Shown here piece by piece: positions 34,965 to 48,115 of a DNA stretch of 64,000 nucleotides. The stretch is taken from NCBI GenBank assembly GCA_002633005.1, contig NMRA01000263.1, positions 228,256-292,255 on the forward strand, read 5' to 3'. Below the pieces are notes generated by a model, which saw only the letters and a list, made by a program, of their open reading frames with translations, did no database searches and had not been told where the DNA came from. A program made the translations under genes and the position numbers. Position 1 is the stretch's first letter, and each line of letters starts with the position of its first letter. This DNA comes from Phoronis australis. Lineage: Eukaryota > Phoronida > Phoronidae.

Positions 34965-37900
34965 AGACACTGGCAGACCTAGATTTCAACAAGGGCAGGA
35001 TTTCACGAATTCACCCGAGTCTCCTCCGTTTAATGAATAATTTCCAGTTTTCATCTGAAACTGTCCGTAATGAATCTTCATATTCAAGGATTAAACATAT
35101 AAAAAAGATAAAACTTTTTAGTTAAAAACCCCAGTGTTACCAGCGACAACGGCTTTGCTGATTCGGTATCTCTTGTCACAAAGGGCAAAGGTCAGATTCA
35201 TGTCGTGGGTAATGTCAACTGTTCATTCATGCAGTAGAGCCCGGGACCGCTGCAATACTGCATCCCCTAAATCTTTGTGTGAGGATAGCTAAAAAATAAT
35301 CAATTAGTTATGATATTTCTTATTTAGCACGCAACATGGCCAACAAATCAAATTCTATTTTGTCAAATTTCTCCACAAAAATAAAGATTAAGAAAATTTG
35401 AGTCTTATTGCTAGCATCATTTGTACTGAGTGGATGTCAACTTTTTCATCAAATTTCAACTATTTTCAGTAAACTAATTAGCTTTAGAAAAATGGAAAAT
35501 TACAGTTTTGCCAATTATTTTGTGAGAAATAAATAGACAATAACTGCAACTACAAAGTAGACACTTGAAATCTGAGCAAAAAACAGCAAACCTGGCCAAG
35601 AGGTATTTTGCACATGACCTATATATCCACCCTTGTTTGGTTTATGCATCACTGCAATGAGGCACAATTTAGCATTTTTCGACAAAAAAAATCCACTAAG
35701 AATTTCTGATATCCATGATCAGTTTCCCTAGCAAAAAAACTTTAGATGTTTCCTCACTTTAGACTCAATACAGCAGAACAAATGTATTTTATTTTCACCT
35801 TGTCATTTTTTTAAACGGATAAAAACCAGCTTTTTTACAATGTTCTTGATTTTCAAGGGAAGCATTATTCATTTTTAATCATGGCTGTTACGGAAACAAG
35901 AACCTCTCAACTACAGTGGTTCTACACCATTGCACCATGCGTTCTTTCTTGCCTACTAGCATGTCAGACTTCCGTGGCTTCAAAGCAATTCACCGCAGTT
36001 ATGACATATCAAAAATACACGGGTGTTTAACTCAGTTTTGTTGTACTAAGGAAAGATAAATAATGTTTGTGACAGGAAAACTATGGGAAACTGAAGGCAG
36101 TGCTACATACAGTGAAATATTCATGACAATGTGTGCACATGAAGTAGAAATGTAATGACCAGGCCAAAAAGCATACTTTGCACTGCTCTTTGGTATTCTG
36201 AAAATGGAAATGATGGTATTTTTTTATCATTGTTCATTTTTTCAGAAGAAAAATCTAGTTGAGATGAGCAAAAGTGATGCTGGTTTTTTCTTTTTAAATC
36301 AACTCATGCCAGGTACAATGAGGTGGCTGTATGATTGTGCCCTTAGCTGTGTCGAAAGCAGGTGGGGGGTGAACACTTGCACATGCCAGGCTGTGCATCA
36401 TTTGCAGGTAACTATGTCTCACTTATCAAGTCACACCATTAAAAACCTTGCTCGCATGTATTTGTGAGGCTTAAGTTGATATGATCAAGCACCTTTTTAG
36501 TAGTAAGGCACAAAATGAGTCAGGAGTGAACACCAGAACAAATACTTTTTTTTGGCCCTATATTCAACGCATGTAAACTGTTTAATTAGTTAAAAGTGTT
36601 AGTCAGAGACTGAGTGACAACTGCTGCCCTCTACTAGATATTCAAAGAAGACAATAAAGATTTAATGAAGATTTCAGTTTTCAACCTGAGAGAGTGTTCT
36701 TAGCAAAGTTTTCATCTAATGAAGACAGATATCAGCTTGGAACAGATGATTAAAACATAGCATTTCCCCCATGGTCCTTCATGTCAATAATGAGAAGAGT
36801 TACGTGCAGTATGTCACGTTGAACAAAAGACAGCAGCATGGATCAACTCAGACGTTGTTCAGATCAAAGGATAAGGACTGATGTACCTCAGACCATGGCA
36901 ATGCATATTTCTGCATCTGAGAAAAGTACATTTTACACTTAACGAGGGAACTAGGTCATCCACAAGAAAATACCAAACTCATACTACTACCATGGTCTCA
37001 ATCCTAGATTGCAATGAGTGGATTGCATATCAACTGAGGCGAGAACTTAGTGGATGGTTTCCTACGGACATGTCAGACTTAGTTTACTGGCAATAAACTA
37101 ATCCATCTTTTCCAACAGTCTTCACCGGTCAACAACACTTACAGTGGTTAAACAACCATTCTCTTGGACCAAACTTTCACTTCTCCTTATACCTTATTAA
37201 AACCAAGGTTCATTCATCCAGGAATATAAACAATTAATAAAAATTATTAATCTTTTTTCAGACAACTGTTGTTCAGAAGAATAATAAATTCAGAAAGTTT
37301 CTTACATAATAATTCATTGATTATGATAAAAAACTCAACCAAATGAAAAATTTTCTATCATGCTTTTTGTTTAGTTACAAACATCTATTTACATTGATTA
37401 AATTACCCACCACTAACTCCATTACAATGTTTCTAATGAGAGCAGAATTTCTGACAACAGCCTGCCTCTTATAGTGCACACTAAGGCTTCTATTAAAAGA
37501 TTTATGTTATTTTAGAAGCTTCTTCTGTGACTGCAGCAGAATCTTAATTTTCAATTTATTAAAATAATTCTGAAAAGGGTTTTTATAAACCAACTCTCAA
37601 ACTTGATGATATCAAACTGAAAAATAATGGTAATTGTTTTCCAACATGAGGTGCTCCAATGCTGCAAGATAAAGTCTACAGATACTTTCTAGGACAAATA
37701 AAGGTCATTTCCTCGACGAAATGCACCGTGATTCTCCTTAAAAAGACCACAAACTCTTGCAAAAATTATTTGTCTTTTAGCTAGGCTCTCAGCACAATTC
37801 TATTGCAAACAAATGCTGTAGCATGCAATGAGAAAAGATAATCCAACGATGCTGGTCAGCATTTTTTCAGCAGTGTGTCAATTTCACACTGAGCGGACCT

Positions 37901-39180
37901 ATACAACAGGCCACATGTTGGCAAGGTGCAATGAGTTATGTGTAACTGCTGACAGGGAACATGTCCAACTCCTACTGTAAAAGGGCTTGAATTCATACAA
38001 TATCTTGTCAACTCAACTAGAGGATTTCTACAGGCATTATTTCACGCTTCCTCGTGCTTCATTGGACTAAAAGCAGTAAGCGTCAGGGAAAACCGCTGGG
38101 ACATCGTTGGGACACCGCGGAAAACGCTAGCATGAAAAATGTTCATCAGCATGAGCTCAGTATATAAAATTGATAATGTGCAAAAGTCAAAGTTTCTGCC
38201 TCTATTGGAAAATTATTAGCAAAAGTTTTTTGCCTGGTTGAAAAGAATCATAATGTAGTAACCTGTACCCTTATATCATCGGCACATACACTTCATTTGC
38301 TCCAATAGTTATCTCTAGACTTAGGTTCTCATTTGAAATGAAGTGTCCTGTGGACTAAAATGTTAGGCATGCATGATAGCGATGTCAAAATGTCTTGCTT
38401 CTATACAAAGACAGCCACCATGTCTTCAAAATGGAAGACCGCCATGTCTTGTGAAAAAAGGACAACACAATCACACACCTCACTGAAAAGTAGCCTCCGG
38501 TCTCTAAAATCTCTTTCAAGTCCTCATTCAAAGGTCTAGCTTTAAGTCATTGCCACAAAACCATCATATACTCCATACTATAATATCAAAGTATTGTTTA
38601 TCTACAACTAGAGTCCCCAGACCAGTTGACAAGCATTCTTTACAGGTCCAGCACACACATGTTTTGATTGCAGATAAATCTTGCATAATTATCTAACTTT
38701 TGTTGCTAACTATTCACTAACTCTTCAATAACTGCCACTCAGTGAGAAGCCTCCAAAAGGTTTAAAGAAACCAGCAATTCAATCTCAGAATAATAGAACA
38801 TATAGACATTTTTCAGAGCAATCTGTCATCAGAACCCATCCTTTCTTTTTTATAGAAGTTGTAAATTTCTCACTTTGATTGTAGTTCAAGTGAATGTAAG
38901 CCTTACATTTTAGGATGCATACAACACTCAAATGCACATTAAACCAGCAACAGTGCAATAAAACTTCTAGATTTTTATCATAAAAAATATTCCTTTACAA
39001 CGAATCAGGGAGTCTTCCAACCAATCACTTTAGTGGTAGTCATTTTGTGAGGCTATTTTAGTAGGCTACGAAGCATAATCACAAAAGATGTGTCATTTTG
39101 CATGCTCTTGCGTAATCATTCTCTTTCGCCAAGTTTTCTTATGTCTATAGAAAACAGTTGAAAAAAGAAAGCATAGTTGG
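34965..39180. other. Non-coding stretch with one CTCF-like site
   Basis: No supported gene. A 49-codon ATG frame at 35881-36030 with one hydrophobic segment and an 87-codon frame at 36204-36467 have no supporting context. The CTCF-like site at 36624-36637 is listed separately. Confidence 0.4.
36624..36637 (-). promoter_or_regulatory. CTCF-like motif
   Basis: CTGCCCTCTACTAG on plus reads CTAGTAGAGGGCAG on minus, 13 of 14 to the CTCF core. It is not in an evident repeat. Confidence 0.35.
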
Positions 39181-39187
39181 TCCTGGT

Positions 39188-39370
39188 CAACACATAGGGC
39201 TGCACTTTCAGGTCTGTACAATGTTATCACAAGACCAACACATAGGGCTGCATGGTCACCTCTGTACAATGGTATCACAAGACCAACACATAGGGCTGCA
39301 TGGTCAGGTCTGTATAATGTTACCACAAGTCCAACACATAGGGCTGCATGGTCACGTCTGTACAATGTTT
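39188..39370. repeat. 48-bp minisatellite, nearly four units, open on both strands
   Basis: Units start at 39188, 39236, 39284 and 39332 with CAACACATAGGGCTGCATGG. The period is 48, a multiple of three, so both strands keep an open frame: 16-residue repeats such as DHAALCVGLVITLYR on minus and QHIGLHGHVCTMF on plus. Flanking sequence does not extend the frames convincingly, so no gene is called. Confidence 0.92.
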
Positions 39371-39384
39371 TCTATCCTATCATT

Positions 39385-39620
39385 TCATGCATGCATCCAA
39401 CCTAAAAAATAGGGAGACTCCATTTTCTGAAGATGTATACCTTTAACTAAAAAACAAGATATTTCCAGAACTATGATTTGTGCATTCACCGAATTCCTGC
39501 CTTTTTAATGGTCTTTTGTCTCGTTTTCTACTTTTTCGGACTTTTTGTTTCTCTGAGGCTTACCTTTTTGCCCACTACGCAAATGGGGGTGTGCGCATGC
39601 ATTAGGTTAGAAAAATGATT
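39385..39620 (+). repeat. Dispersed repeat family A, copy 1
   Basis: Shares ordered blocks with 47860-48115 (+) and 52265-52505 (-). These include CTTTTGTCTCGTTTTCTACT, GACTTTTTGTTTCTCTGAGG, CCTTTTTGCCC and AAATGGGGGTGYGCGCATG. The family has no coding frame. Confidence 0.8.
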
Positions 39621-40230
39621 TGAGACAAAATCATCTAAAAAGAAATGCTTAAATTTAAAGCTTTAAATTTGGAGTGAATTTGTCATGAGAACTTTACGAA
39701 AATGGGAGTGATCTTGTTGACTTTCACAATTTTTGCGACTAGTCTTTTAAAAGAAAAATACAATCATGGGCTTCTAGACGTGCATGGAGACCATTAAATT
39801 CAATGAAAATTAGTCAGTCACAATATTATAACATTTGTTACTATCACCTTCATTGAAGATCAACAAACATTATATATCAACATTTTCAATAAATGCTCAG
39901 ATCTAATTGGTAAGACTTGTTGTCAAGACAAATAAAAAAAATTTGCATTATAGCGTATACAATATAAATAGGTAAATAAAGCAACAAGAATGGATCAACT
40001 GAAATTTTCGGATATAATAACGTCCTTTGTCAACAGAAACAGAAATAAAGTAAAATCAAACAAGGTATTTATGAAGAATTTGGGAAACATACACTGACAA
40101 GCTGGTATGCAGCTATAGTTAGACACCTTTACACAGCATAAGGTATGTCCTAAATACACAAATACCAAATAACCACAAAGGGAGCAAGGCCAAGCCATTC
40201 TCTAAAACAGAGGATGTTTTACTTCCAGAC
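39621..40230. other. Non-coding stretch, nothing recognised
   Basis: AT-rich. A 67-codon minus frame (39995-40198) has an ATG but no context, and its Leu/Phe richness follows base composition. Confidence 0.4.
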
Positions 40231-40232
40231 AT

Positions 40233-40421
40233 TCATATGTATGGTAAACAATCATTATTGCCAAGGCACATGGAAGGGTGCAGTTCTAACCAATAGAACA
40301 CAATAAGGAATGTTAACATACAGGACACCAGAGGCACAGTTACCAGCCAGTCACTTTCAACAGAGCACGCAAGTGCCTCGCGATATTTTTTTTTAAATGA
40401 ACTTACAATATCTGATGCCAT
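40233..40421 (-). CDS. Possible 62-residue single-pass membrane microprotein, doubtful
   Basis: An ATG at 40421 (ATAATGGCATC context) opens 62 codons to a TGA on minus. The product starts MASDIVSSFKKKYREALAC and has one credible membrane segment at about residues 27-46 (LVTVPLVSCMLTFLIVFYWL). No family is recognised. A GTAAGT occurs right after codon 5, so the ATG could instead belong to a tiny first exon (MASDI|gtaagt). No polyadenylation signal was noted close to the stop. The length is within chance expectation, so confidence is low. Confidence 0.2.
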   Translation of the reverse strand: MASDIVSSFKKKYREALACSVESDWLVTVPLVSCMLTFLIVFYWLELHPSMCLGNNDCLPYI

Positions 40422-40429
40422 TATCTCCC

Positions 40430-43400
40430 CAATCTGTCCTCACACTGCATAATTGTGACATGTGCCAAATGATGTCATCTGACCTAATTCACACACAAAG
40501 AGATTGCGTTTTGCGCAACCCTGAACAATAGAACAATTCCCCTCCCGGGCATTTAGAGAATTATGCTAATTTGCCCAGATCATATGCATAAGATGCAAAA
40601 AAAATATAAACTTCCAATTGTGACTTTCAAATTTCTGCACTTAGACATATGATTGGTCAGTGAATGCATCAACAAAGATGGCAAACAGGTAAACAGACAG
40701 AAGTACTTAAATTTCACATAAAACAATAACAACTAAATGTCATTCTGATACCATATCATAGTTAAGAATGTAGACTTTCTTTTCAATTGTGGACAAAAAT
40801 TGGCTTTTTCATTATTCCAAGGTTTCTAACACTTTTGTGAATTTGAAATTTTGTCTGGTGCTAGTTGTGCAATGTATCATTGAAATGAAAAAGGATGAAA
40901 TAAAATAAATTTTCCCTTATCCACCATGCTGTATATCATGTAACTTGGTGACATTATACCCCACCAACACAACACAAGGCACAATCTATAGTTGAACTTT
41001 GATTATGAGCATCTTCACAATTTGTTAGCTAGGTACCAATGTGAATGTACCCTGATTTCAACTACAACTATCACCAACCCGCACACTTATTTTCAACAAC
41101 TGATCATAAAATCAATAAACACGCATTGCCTTCTCGCACCAGCCAGAAGGTGGAAGATTCACCCTAGGCAGGGAAAACATCAAACTAAAACAACTGACGT
41201 GAACTTCTTACACTGTGTGAGAAAACCTGACCTACATACATACCAAAAGAAAAAATGGTTTGTTTTTCCGTTTCCATAATTATCGGTAAGCCATAAGACA
41301 TTGTCCATCATTGACAGATGGTATACTTCACACAGTACAATGAGTCAGAGATTTAGTCAGTTCCCAAAAGGCAATTGGTAGAAATTTGGCTAACAAAAAG
41401 GCATTGTCACAAAAAATAGCATAACACTGTCATGGCACTAAATGAATCTTAGTACACATGAAATTTATGACAATGGACATTTATAGACACACATGGTACA
41501 TACTCGGCTGTATAAGGTCTGATTAAAAACTGACTGAAACATTAATAAGTAACACTGGAAAATGTCAAAATGTTTAGAAGGTTATATGATCACAAATGAC
41601 AGATTTAAAGGAACAGTTGAGATACTTATGACCAGTGACACCATCTTAAACATATTGTCAGAAATTGTTTTTACAGTGTTACAGTTTTGGATGCTCTCGA
41701 AAATTGTGACTTTCATGATTTTTATGCTGCGTACAAGGAAGAATAATAAGGGACTACAACATCTCGAGGGAAAATTCAATTCACCCCCATATACTGATAC
41801 TGCCACTTTTCAGTTCTGAAATTTTCTTCTCTCTTTCTCTCCCAGATTGCCATGTTTACATAAGGTACAGTTCCAGTGTAAATGGGAAGCAATACCTCAA
41901 GGTAACACCTCTGTTGTGTCCACAACCACACCTGATTAATTACACTAGAACAGTTTCCTACACACAAGATGTAATTATATTGACACAAGGTGACAGTATC
42001 AAGAATGTCTCTCTGGAGCCTGTTTCACAAGAGCCAGTGTACAGACATAACAGTGGCCATGAATGATCCAATCAAATGGCTTTGTCTGCTTGGATGATGT
42101 CTGTGAAAACCTATAGGCTGCCCATTACATAATGTTACCCAACATTACAAATGAGCAGGTTTGATATCAGTCTGAGCTTCACTTCTTGAATAATGGTCAC
42201 TTATAAGGCCTCAAATTGCCCTATACACAAAAATAACACTGTGTATTAGGGAATGTGAATTTAGTATTAGTGATGAAACCACTTGGTAGGGCTGTGATTT
42301 CTTTCACATGTTGAGCAACAATAACAGAAAGAAATTTAAGAGAAACCAGCAGATATTCAATTTCATTGCTTTTTCAATGTATTTTGTTTTCAAACATAGT
42401 GTCTTTGATGCAAGTTTTAATTTTCTTTACAGAAACTGACAACTTTTGTCTTCCAACGAAGTGACGCCTCCATATGAAGAAAGTTGATAGTTGACTTCAA
42501 CAGAAGATTTCAAAGTGCCTTAAAGATGTGAAGCATTATAAAGCTTGGTAGATGGGTTTCTTTTATCAACATTGATTGCACAAAACAACAGAAAGTTAAA
42601 AGAGAAACCACAGGCACTGTGACAGCAATGCATCAACCTATTTAAGAGTTTAATCTATTATACACCACACACTTAACAGTTAAAAAAACAGGGAGTGACT
42701 CAAGCAGACAACCGCTGAACTTGTGATTGTTCAGTCATTTATCTTTTGCTTTTATGGATGAGGACATGAAAGCTTTTAAAATGAAGCAATAATTTTTCTT
42801 TCAATTCATAAAAAATTCCTTTCTTTACATCTTCGCGAACTATCGACATCTTGATGTTACTAACAATATCTGAAAAAACAACCTGTCACACAATACAATT
42901 GATTGGAGACATCAGAGACTATGGACAGACAGCAATGCATAAACACTCATAATTTGAACTTTAACACAATTACTGTTTTCAGGAGGCACAATATCCTTGA
43001 AAACAACTGTGTACAATAGAATGTACAGCATAAACACTGCATTCAAGACATAACAATCATACACTACATGTTACACAAGACTGGCTAAACCCAAGGAAGC
43101 AGGGTGTTCTCCATGAGTGTGCTAGACAGTAAAATATTTCCAACTTTGGTCAAAATAATTATCAAAATGGTCACTTTTTGAGTTTTCAAACTTGAAAGCC
43201 TTATTATTGTATTGTTGCAAAAGTAGAACATGTTATGTGATTTTTATTATAGTTATACACTACAAATAAAATTATGATAATTTAAATAATGAAGACAAAT
43301 TTTCTTAATATTTCATTTTTGTTTAGAAATTTGACAAAGATATGTTCTGTTGAGTACAACAATTCCATTACCGTATACTTGGTGGCTCTCCAGTAAGCAG

Positions 43401-44190
43401 TAGGGTAGTCAGATCTTGCACCAGGTGTCACTTTATTCAAGGATTCTCCCAAGCTCAGTAAGGGAAATCTAAACATGAGCTTGGTACAATTATTGCAATT
43501 CAATGACACCTCAAGTAACATCAGACTGAATTGAATTGGAGATAGGCTATTAAGTGTTCACCAATGCAAGGTCGTATTCAATGGAACAGGTCATTAAAAG
43601 AAAATATATTGCCCAAATATTCCAAATTGGACAAAGTGTGATTTTGCTAGTCTGTCATATTGTGTCCCAAATTGTACCATAGACGCTGTCTCCATTTTCA
43701 AAGTTTCTAGCAAGTCTAATCCATGTATTATCCAGTGGTATCATCACCAGGAATATATAATTTTCCTGTGCCTTCTTTTGTGTAGAGCATGGATTTCCTC
43801 TGCAAAGGTTCTATGATTGACACGACCACCTCACACCTCTGGCTGAGGGTCCAGACCACATCTCAGGCTCACAGCATCAAGATCACTTTAACATGAGCAT
43901 TTACAGCAGTGACTGCCACACATATCAACACATGGCTGCCTCAAGCCCAGTGCCTTAAGGGTACACTGTGCCACAAATTTATAATCAAGCTAAAACATTT
44001 AGTTTATAATTAGTTTCCACATAATTATTTAACTTACAAGGTAATAACAATAGATAGCCTGGAAATTGTCAGACACATGAACATGTAGCCAGTTGATTTT
44101 AATCCCATTGAATTGCAACAAAGTATAAGAGCTCAATAAAAATATATGTCTTTTTAATTATAAACATCACTAAATTTATCTCCCATTCCA
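40430..44190. other. Non-coding stretch with a family D fragment near 43650
   Basis: Apart from the short GTCTGTCATATTGTGTCCCA fragment at about 43650, I see no repeat or gene. Short frames at 40992, 41562 and 43282 lack context. Confidence 0.4.
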
Positions 44191-44192
44191 TC

Positions 44193-44242
44193 CAGCTTAT
44201 AGTGCACCCACTGGAACAGCTTATAGTGCACCCACTGGACAC
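44193..44242. repeat. 24-bp tandem duplication
   Basis: CAGCTTATAGTGCACCCACT followed by GGA occurs twice in a row. Confidence 0.9.
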
Positions 44243-44980
44243 ATATAGGTGAGATTTTGTTGCTCTGTTTCAAGGTTTCCTTGGTCTTGGTCATTACAGG
44301 AAACTAATAAGGGTCACATTTAGGGCTGTAATTTACACAGGTTTACTGTGTAAGCACAGCAGGTCATACAGTACACTCTCCAATTTAGAATACACTGTGG
44401 CATACAAGACGATGAAGCATGAAAGTAATGCTTTACACTGTTTTCAAACATTGTAAAGCAATAACTTAACTTCTCTACCATATCTGCCACCAGACAATCT
44501 CTCAAACAATTGTGGGCATCCATAACAATGTCAGAAGTCCTTGAAAAGTGAAAAGTGTAAACAGGAAATTTTGGCAATCATTTTTTGTGTGGAATTGGTG
44601 AGATTTCACACTACTGGCATGGAGCAGATGGTGACTATCAAGTAGTTCACTTCTATTGGTTTGATCAGTACAACCATCTGGAACACCTCGGGGTACTTTT
44701 GCAACCTCGAATTCCCCCTTGGAGGTGATTCTTAAGCCTAATTGTCAACACAATCATGACATTGTCATAGAATTTCCATATTCCACAGTTGACCACCTGT
44801 CTACACTGTCCCAATTGTTATATAAGATTGAAGTCATTTGCAGAGAGTGTCATAAGTGAATGAAGGGATTCATTTGTTCACCTCAATCACGTGATACTCT
44901 CGCATCATGTCACCAGCTTCAACAATGACTAGCAATAGATCTCACGAGTTGAAGGCTAAGTTACCATCAAATGGGACGTG

Positions 44981-45235
44981 CTCTACCTCACCCCACGTGC
45001 TCTACCTCACCCCACGTGCTGTACCTCACCCCACGTGCTGTACCTCACCCCACGTGCTCTACCTCACCCCACGTGCTCTACCTCACCCCACGTGCTCTCT
45101 ACCTCACCCCACGTGCTCTCTATCTCACCCCACGTGCTCTACCTCACCCCACGTGCTCTACCTCACCCCACGTGCTCTCTACCTCACCCCACGTGCTCTA
45201 CCTCACCCCACGTGCTCTACCTCATAACACGTGCT
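44981..45235. repeat. 19/21-bp minisatellite with 13 CACGTG sites
   Basis: Unit CTCTACCTCACCCCACGTG, with some units lengthened by CT. CACGTG falls at 44994, 45013, 45032, 45051, 45070, 45089, 45110, 45131, 45150, 45169, 45190, 45209 and 45228. Spacing is thus 19 or 21 bp, close to two DNA turns. Because 19 is not a multiple of three, all three plus frames read the same peptide repeats (TSPHVLYLTPRALPHPTC), which are not genes. Confidence 0.95.
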
Positions 45236-45481
45236 CTATCACTTACAACAAATCAACTTAGACTCCTGAAAAACTGTTTCGAAGCCCTAGTCTACATGGT
45301 CTGTAATATTCAACAATCTACAGAACTTCTGTGAAGAGACATTTGACTCTACCACAATACTTAATGTTCCAGATGGTTCTCACAAATCAAAGGTACACAG
45401 TTGAATTACTTTACACAGTCCTTCACATAACACATCGTGCTCAGTGTCTAGTCTTACAGTTCCAAGTTTGTGTGCCCTGCA

Positions 45482-45496
45482 CCCCCCCCCCCCCCC
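45482..45496. repeat. Poly-C run at a gap edge
   Basis: Fifteen C run straight into the N gap. Frames reported across the gap are artefacts. Confidence 0.9.
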
Positions 45497-45908
45497 NNNN
45501 NNNNNNNNNNNNNNNNNNNNNNNNNNNNNNNNNNNNNNNNNNNNNNNNNNNNNNNNNNNNNNNNNNNNNNNNNNNNNNNNNNNNNNNNNNNNNNNNNNNN
45601 NNNNNNNNNNNNNNNNNNNNNNNNNNNNNNNNNNNNNNNNNNNNNNNNNNNNNNNNNNNNNNNNNNNNNNNNNNNNNNNNNNNNNNNNNNNNNNNNNNNN
45701 NNNNNNNNNNNNNNNNNNNNNNNNNNNNNNNNNNNNNNNNNNNNNNNNNNNNNNNNNNNNNNNNNNNNNNNNNNNNNNNNNNNNNNNNNNNNNNNNNNNN
45801 NNNNNNNNNNNNNNNNNNNNNNNNNNNNNNNNNNNNNNNNNNNNNNNNNNNNNNNNNNNNNNNNNNNNNNNNNNNNNNNNNNNNNNNNNNNNNNNNNNNN
45901 NNNNNNNN
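45497..45908. other. Assembly gap, 412 N
   Basis: The sequence is undetermined. Nothing can be said about its content. Confidence 0.99.
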
Positions 45909-45959
45909 TTAGACAACTGTGTCACTCTGTCCAGGTTGATTAGAGAAACACTATCTAGT

Positions 45960-47330
45960 TGATTGAATACTAAACTTTAGGGATGAAATAAAATAGCACA
46001 CAGCTACTAGCAGATATTCTAGACATATTGTTCACTGTTTCCCTGTGTTGCACAAATTATCACAACATGTGCATACTGAACTGTCTTGATGGGTTGATAA
46101 GGGTCAATAGCTTACATGTTCACAGGTTCTCAGGTGTTGTCGCTAGTAAAGAGAAAGAAAGTCATAGAGTTTTTACAGTGAGTACACTTGCAAGAACATT
46201 CATATGAAGCTCAGGTGCGGGGGGCGTATAATTGAGGCGAGGGACCCCTAGACTTACATTTAGATTAGAATCACCAAGAAACTTAAGACTGGCACTGGTA
46301 TATTTTACAAACTGACAAAATATCCTGGACAATTCATCTTTTTACAAAACTAGATTTTTACAAAACTAGATTCTACCTAACTTATAAATTGCCCTATCCA
46401 TTTTTTCAAGTTCTACACAACAACTGCCATTCACAAAAACGTGAAGACGCATTCATTTGTCGGTGTTGGTGAAAGTGTCGGTGGCGATATCGTCATCATT
46501 TGATGACAGTGACGATGACAATGATGATGACTATGTCAATGATGTCGTTGTCAGTAGTACTATGTACTGCCAGCAGCCCTGTCCATGTTGTTGATAAGTA
46601 TAGGTACCACTGGTTTTAAGAGATATCATCACTACAACAATGCGTGGACTAAGCTAACTTATCATACACTTCCATAACCTTTGAAAGTTCAGTTAAAAAG
46701 TGAGCTTTTCTTTCAATAAATTACTGTTCAGTCACATATTAGCACGATGTGTCATATGCATGGGCAGTAATAGAATATTCACTGATGGATGGTGTCCAAA
46801 GTGTTGGTGACCAGAGGGAATTTTTTATCCCCACCCTCCAATAAGTGTTACTTGTGTGTGGCAATGTAATAGCAATTATGTAATAGCAATTATGTAACCA
46901 AAGCAACAGTCTCTCCAGGAACCAATTAAAATCAGTCAGTTGCAGGTTAGCAAAAATTCTAATGCTGACCAATGTAATTTGATACAAAGCAAAGAATTAT
47001 TTGGTTTAAAAACTCGCAATTTGTTCACGATTCAACAATTCCAGATTGTGTACAGAACAGTTAACACTCCATAACTGGACACTGATGTTCAATAGCAGTG
47101 AGGTAATTAATGTTACACAAATATGCTTACCACATGCTGCGAACAATAAAGTATGTTATTTGATTTTGAACAATAATAAGAAAGTTCAACACCCTTCTCA
47201 CTAGGATTTAACTGGATTTCAACAAAAGGTTTATTGCCCAGTAAGACTTTTCTAACTGTGTATAAAATTTAGCATAATACATAAAGGTGGAACAATTTAC
47301 CAACATCATGTTCTGAGAAACAGTTCTCCA
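45960..47330. other. Non-coding stretch with a GAT/GAC tract at about 46480-46550
   Basis: The tract contains repeated GATGAC/AATGATGATGAC triplets. A 16-bp duplication, ATGTAATAGCAATT, lies at about 46865-46897. No gene is supported. Confidence 0.5.
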
Positions 47331-47419
47331 CTGAAGAACTTGTGGGCGTTTAATTTTGGCCCTCACATGTGAACTCAGCAATTTCTTTTGTTGTTTGATG
47401 CTGGGGATGTAGATACATG

Positions 47420-47825
47420 TATCGAACTTGTCAAGGTTATGCAGGACTTTACAAAAGTGTCTACATTTGGCTAACCTCAGAACATCACATCTCAAAAATG
47501 GCCGATGGGATTCATTTGAAACTTTCACATACAACACTTCATGCACTGTTCTCAATATTCTGTTAGGAACTTTTTTTAAAAAGGTCCATTCTTACATGAG
47601 GGGTTATCAGAAATAAGAGTTTTACGATTGTCTTGAAAAAAATAAAAGTTGCATAAAACAAAAATGAAACATTTTTAGAAAACTGTAACAGCATTGGTCA
47701 GATTTCATGTTGCACACTTATTTTGAATGAAATTTAGTGGTGTTATTGATGGTGTAGGTGAACCTTTCTTTTTAGCTAAATTTTACTAAAAAATACATGG
47801 TCATGTGACCCCAACTAATGGCAGA
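47420..47825 (+). repeat. Dispersed repeat family B, copy 2
   Basis: Aligns in order with 1880-2225: CATTTGGCTAACCTCAGAACATCA, later TTGCATAAAACAAAAATGAAAC-type sequence, then TAGCTAAATTTTAC and ATGGTCATGTGACC followed by TGGCAG. The 115-codon minus frame 47208-47555 starts at TTG and overlaps the repeat, so it is not called as a gene. Confidence 0.65.
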
Positions 47826-47859
47826 TTGGAAAATAGTCTCAAATCAAATTCTATATATT

Positions 47860-48115
47860 TTTAACGTGTGCACCCAGCCTAAATAATGGGAGCTCAAATT
47901 TTTGAGAATGTGGACCTTTAACTAAGATTCACAGAGTATGTTCAGAGCTATGAATGGTGCACTCGCTGAATTTTGGTAGTTCTTGCCTTTTTAGTGTACT
48001 TTTGTCTCGTTTTCTACTTTTGTTCGGAGTTTTTGCTTTGGTGAATGGGGGGCTTGTTCGAGCCCTCCGATCCCCACCTCCCTAGGTGCGTGCATGCTTT
48101 TACTGAGTTAAAATA
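47860..48115 (+). repeat. Dispersed repeat family A, copy 2
   Basis: Blocks: CACCCAGCCTAAATAATGGG, ATGTGGACCTTTAACTAA, CTTTTGTCTCGTTTTCTACT and GGAGTTTTTGCTTTGGTGAA. They lie in the same order as copies at 39385 and 52265. It follows a family B copy directly, which may mean A and B are parts of one longer element. Confidence 0.8.

Noticed and set aside
45331-45962. Long ORFs (157-193 codons) across 45.3-46.0 kb
   Set aside because: They run through the N gap and consist mostly of undetermined residues.
47208-47555. 115-codon minus ORF
   Set aside because: Starts at TTG and overlaps dispersed repeat family B.
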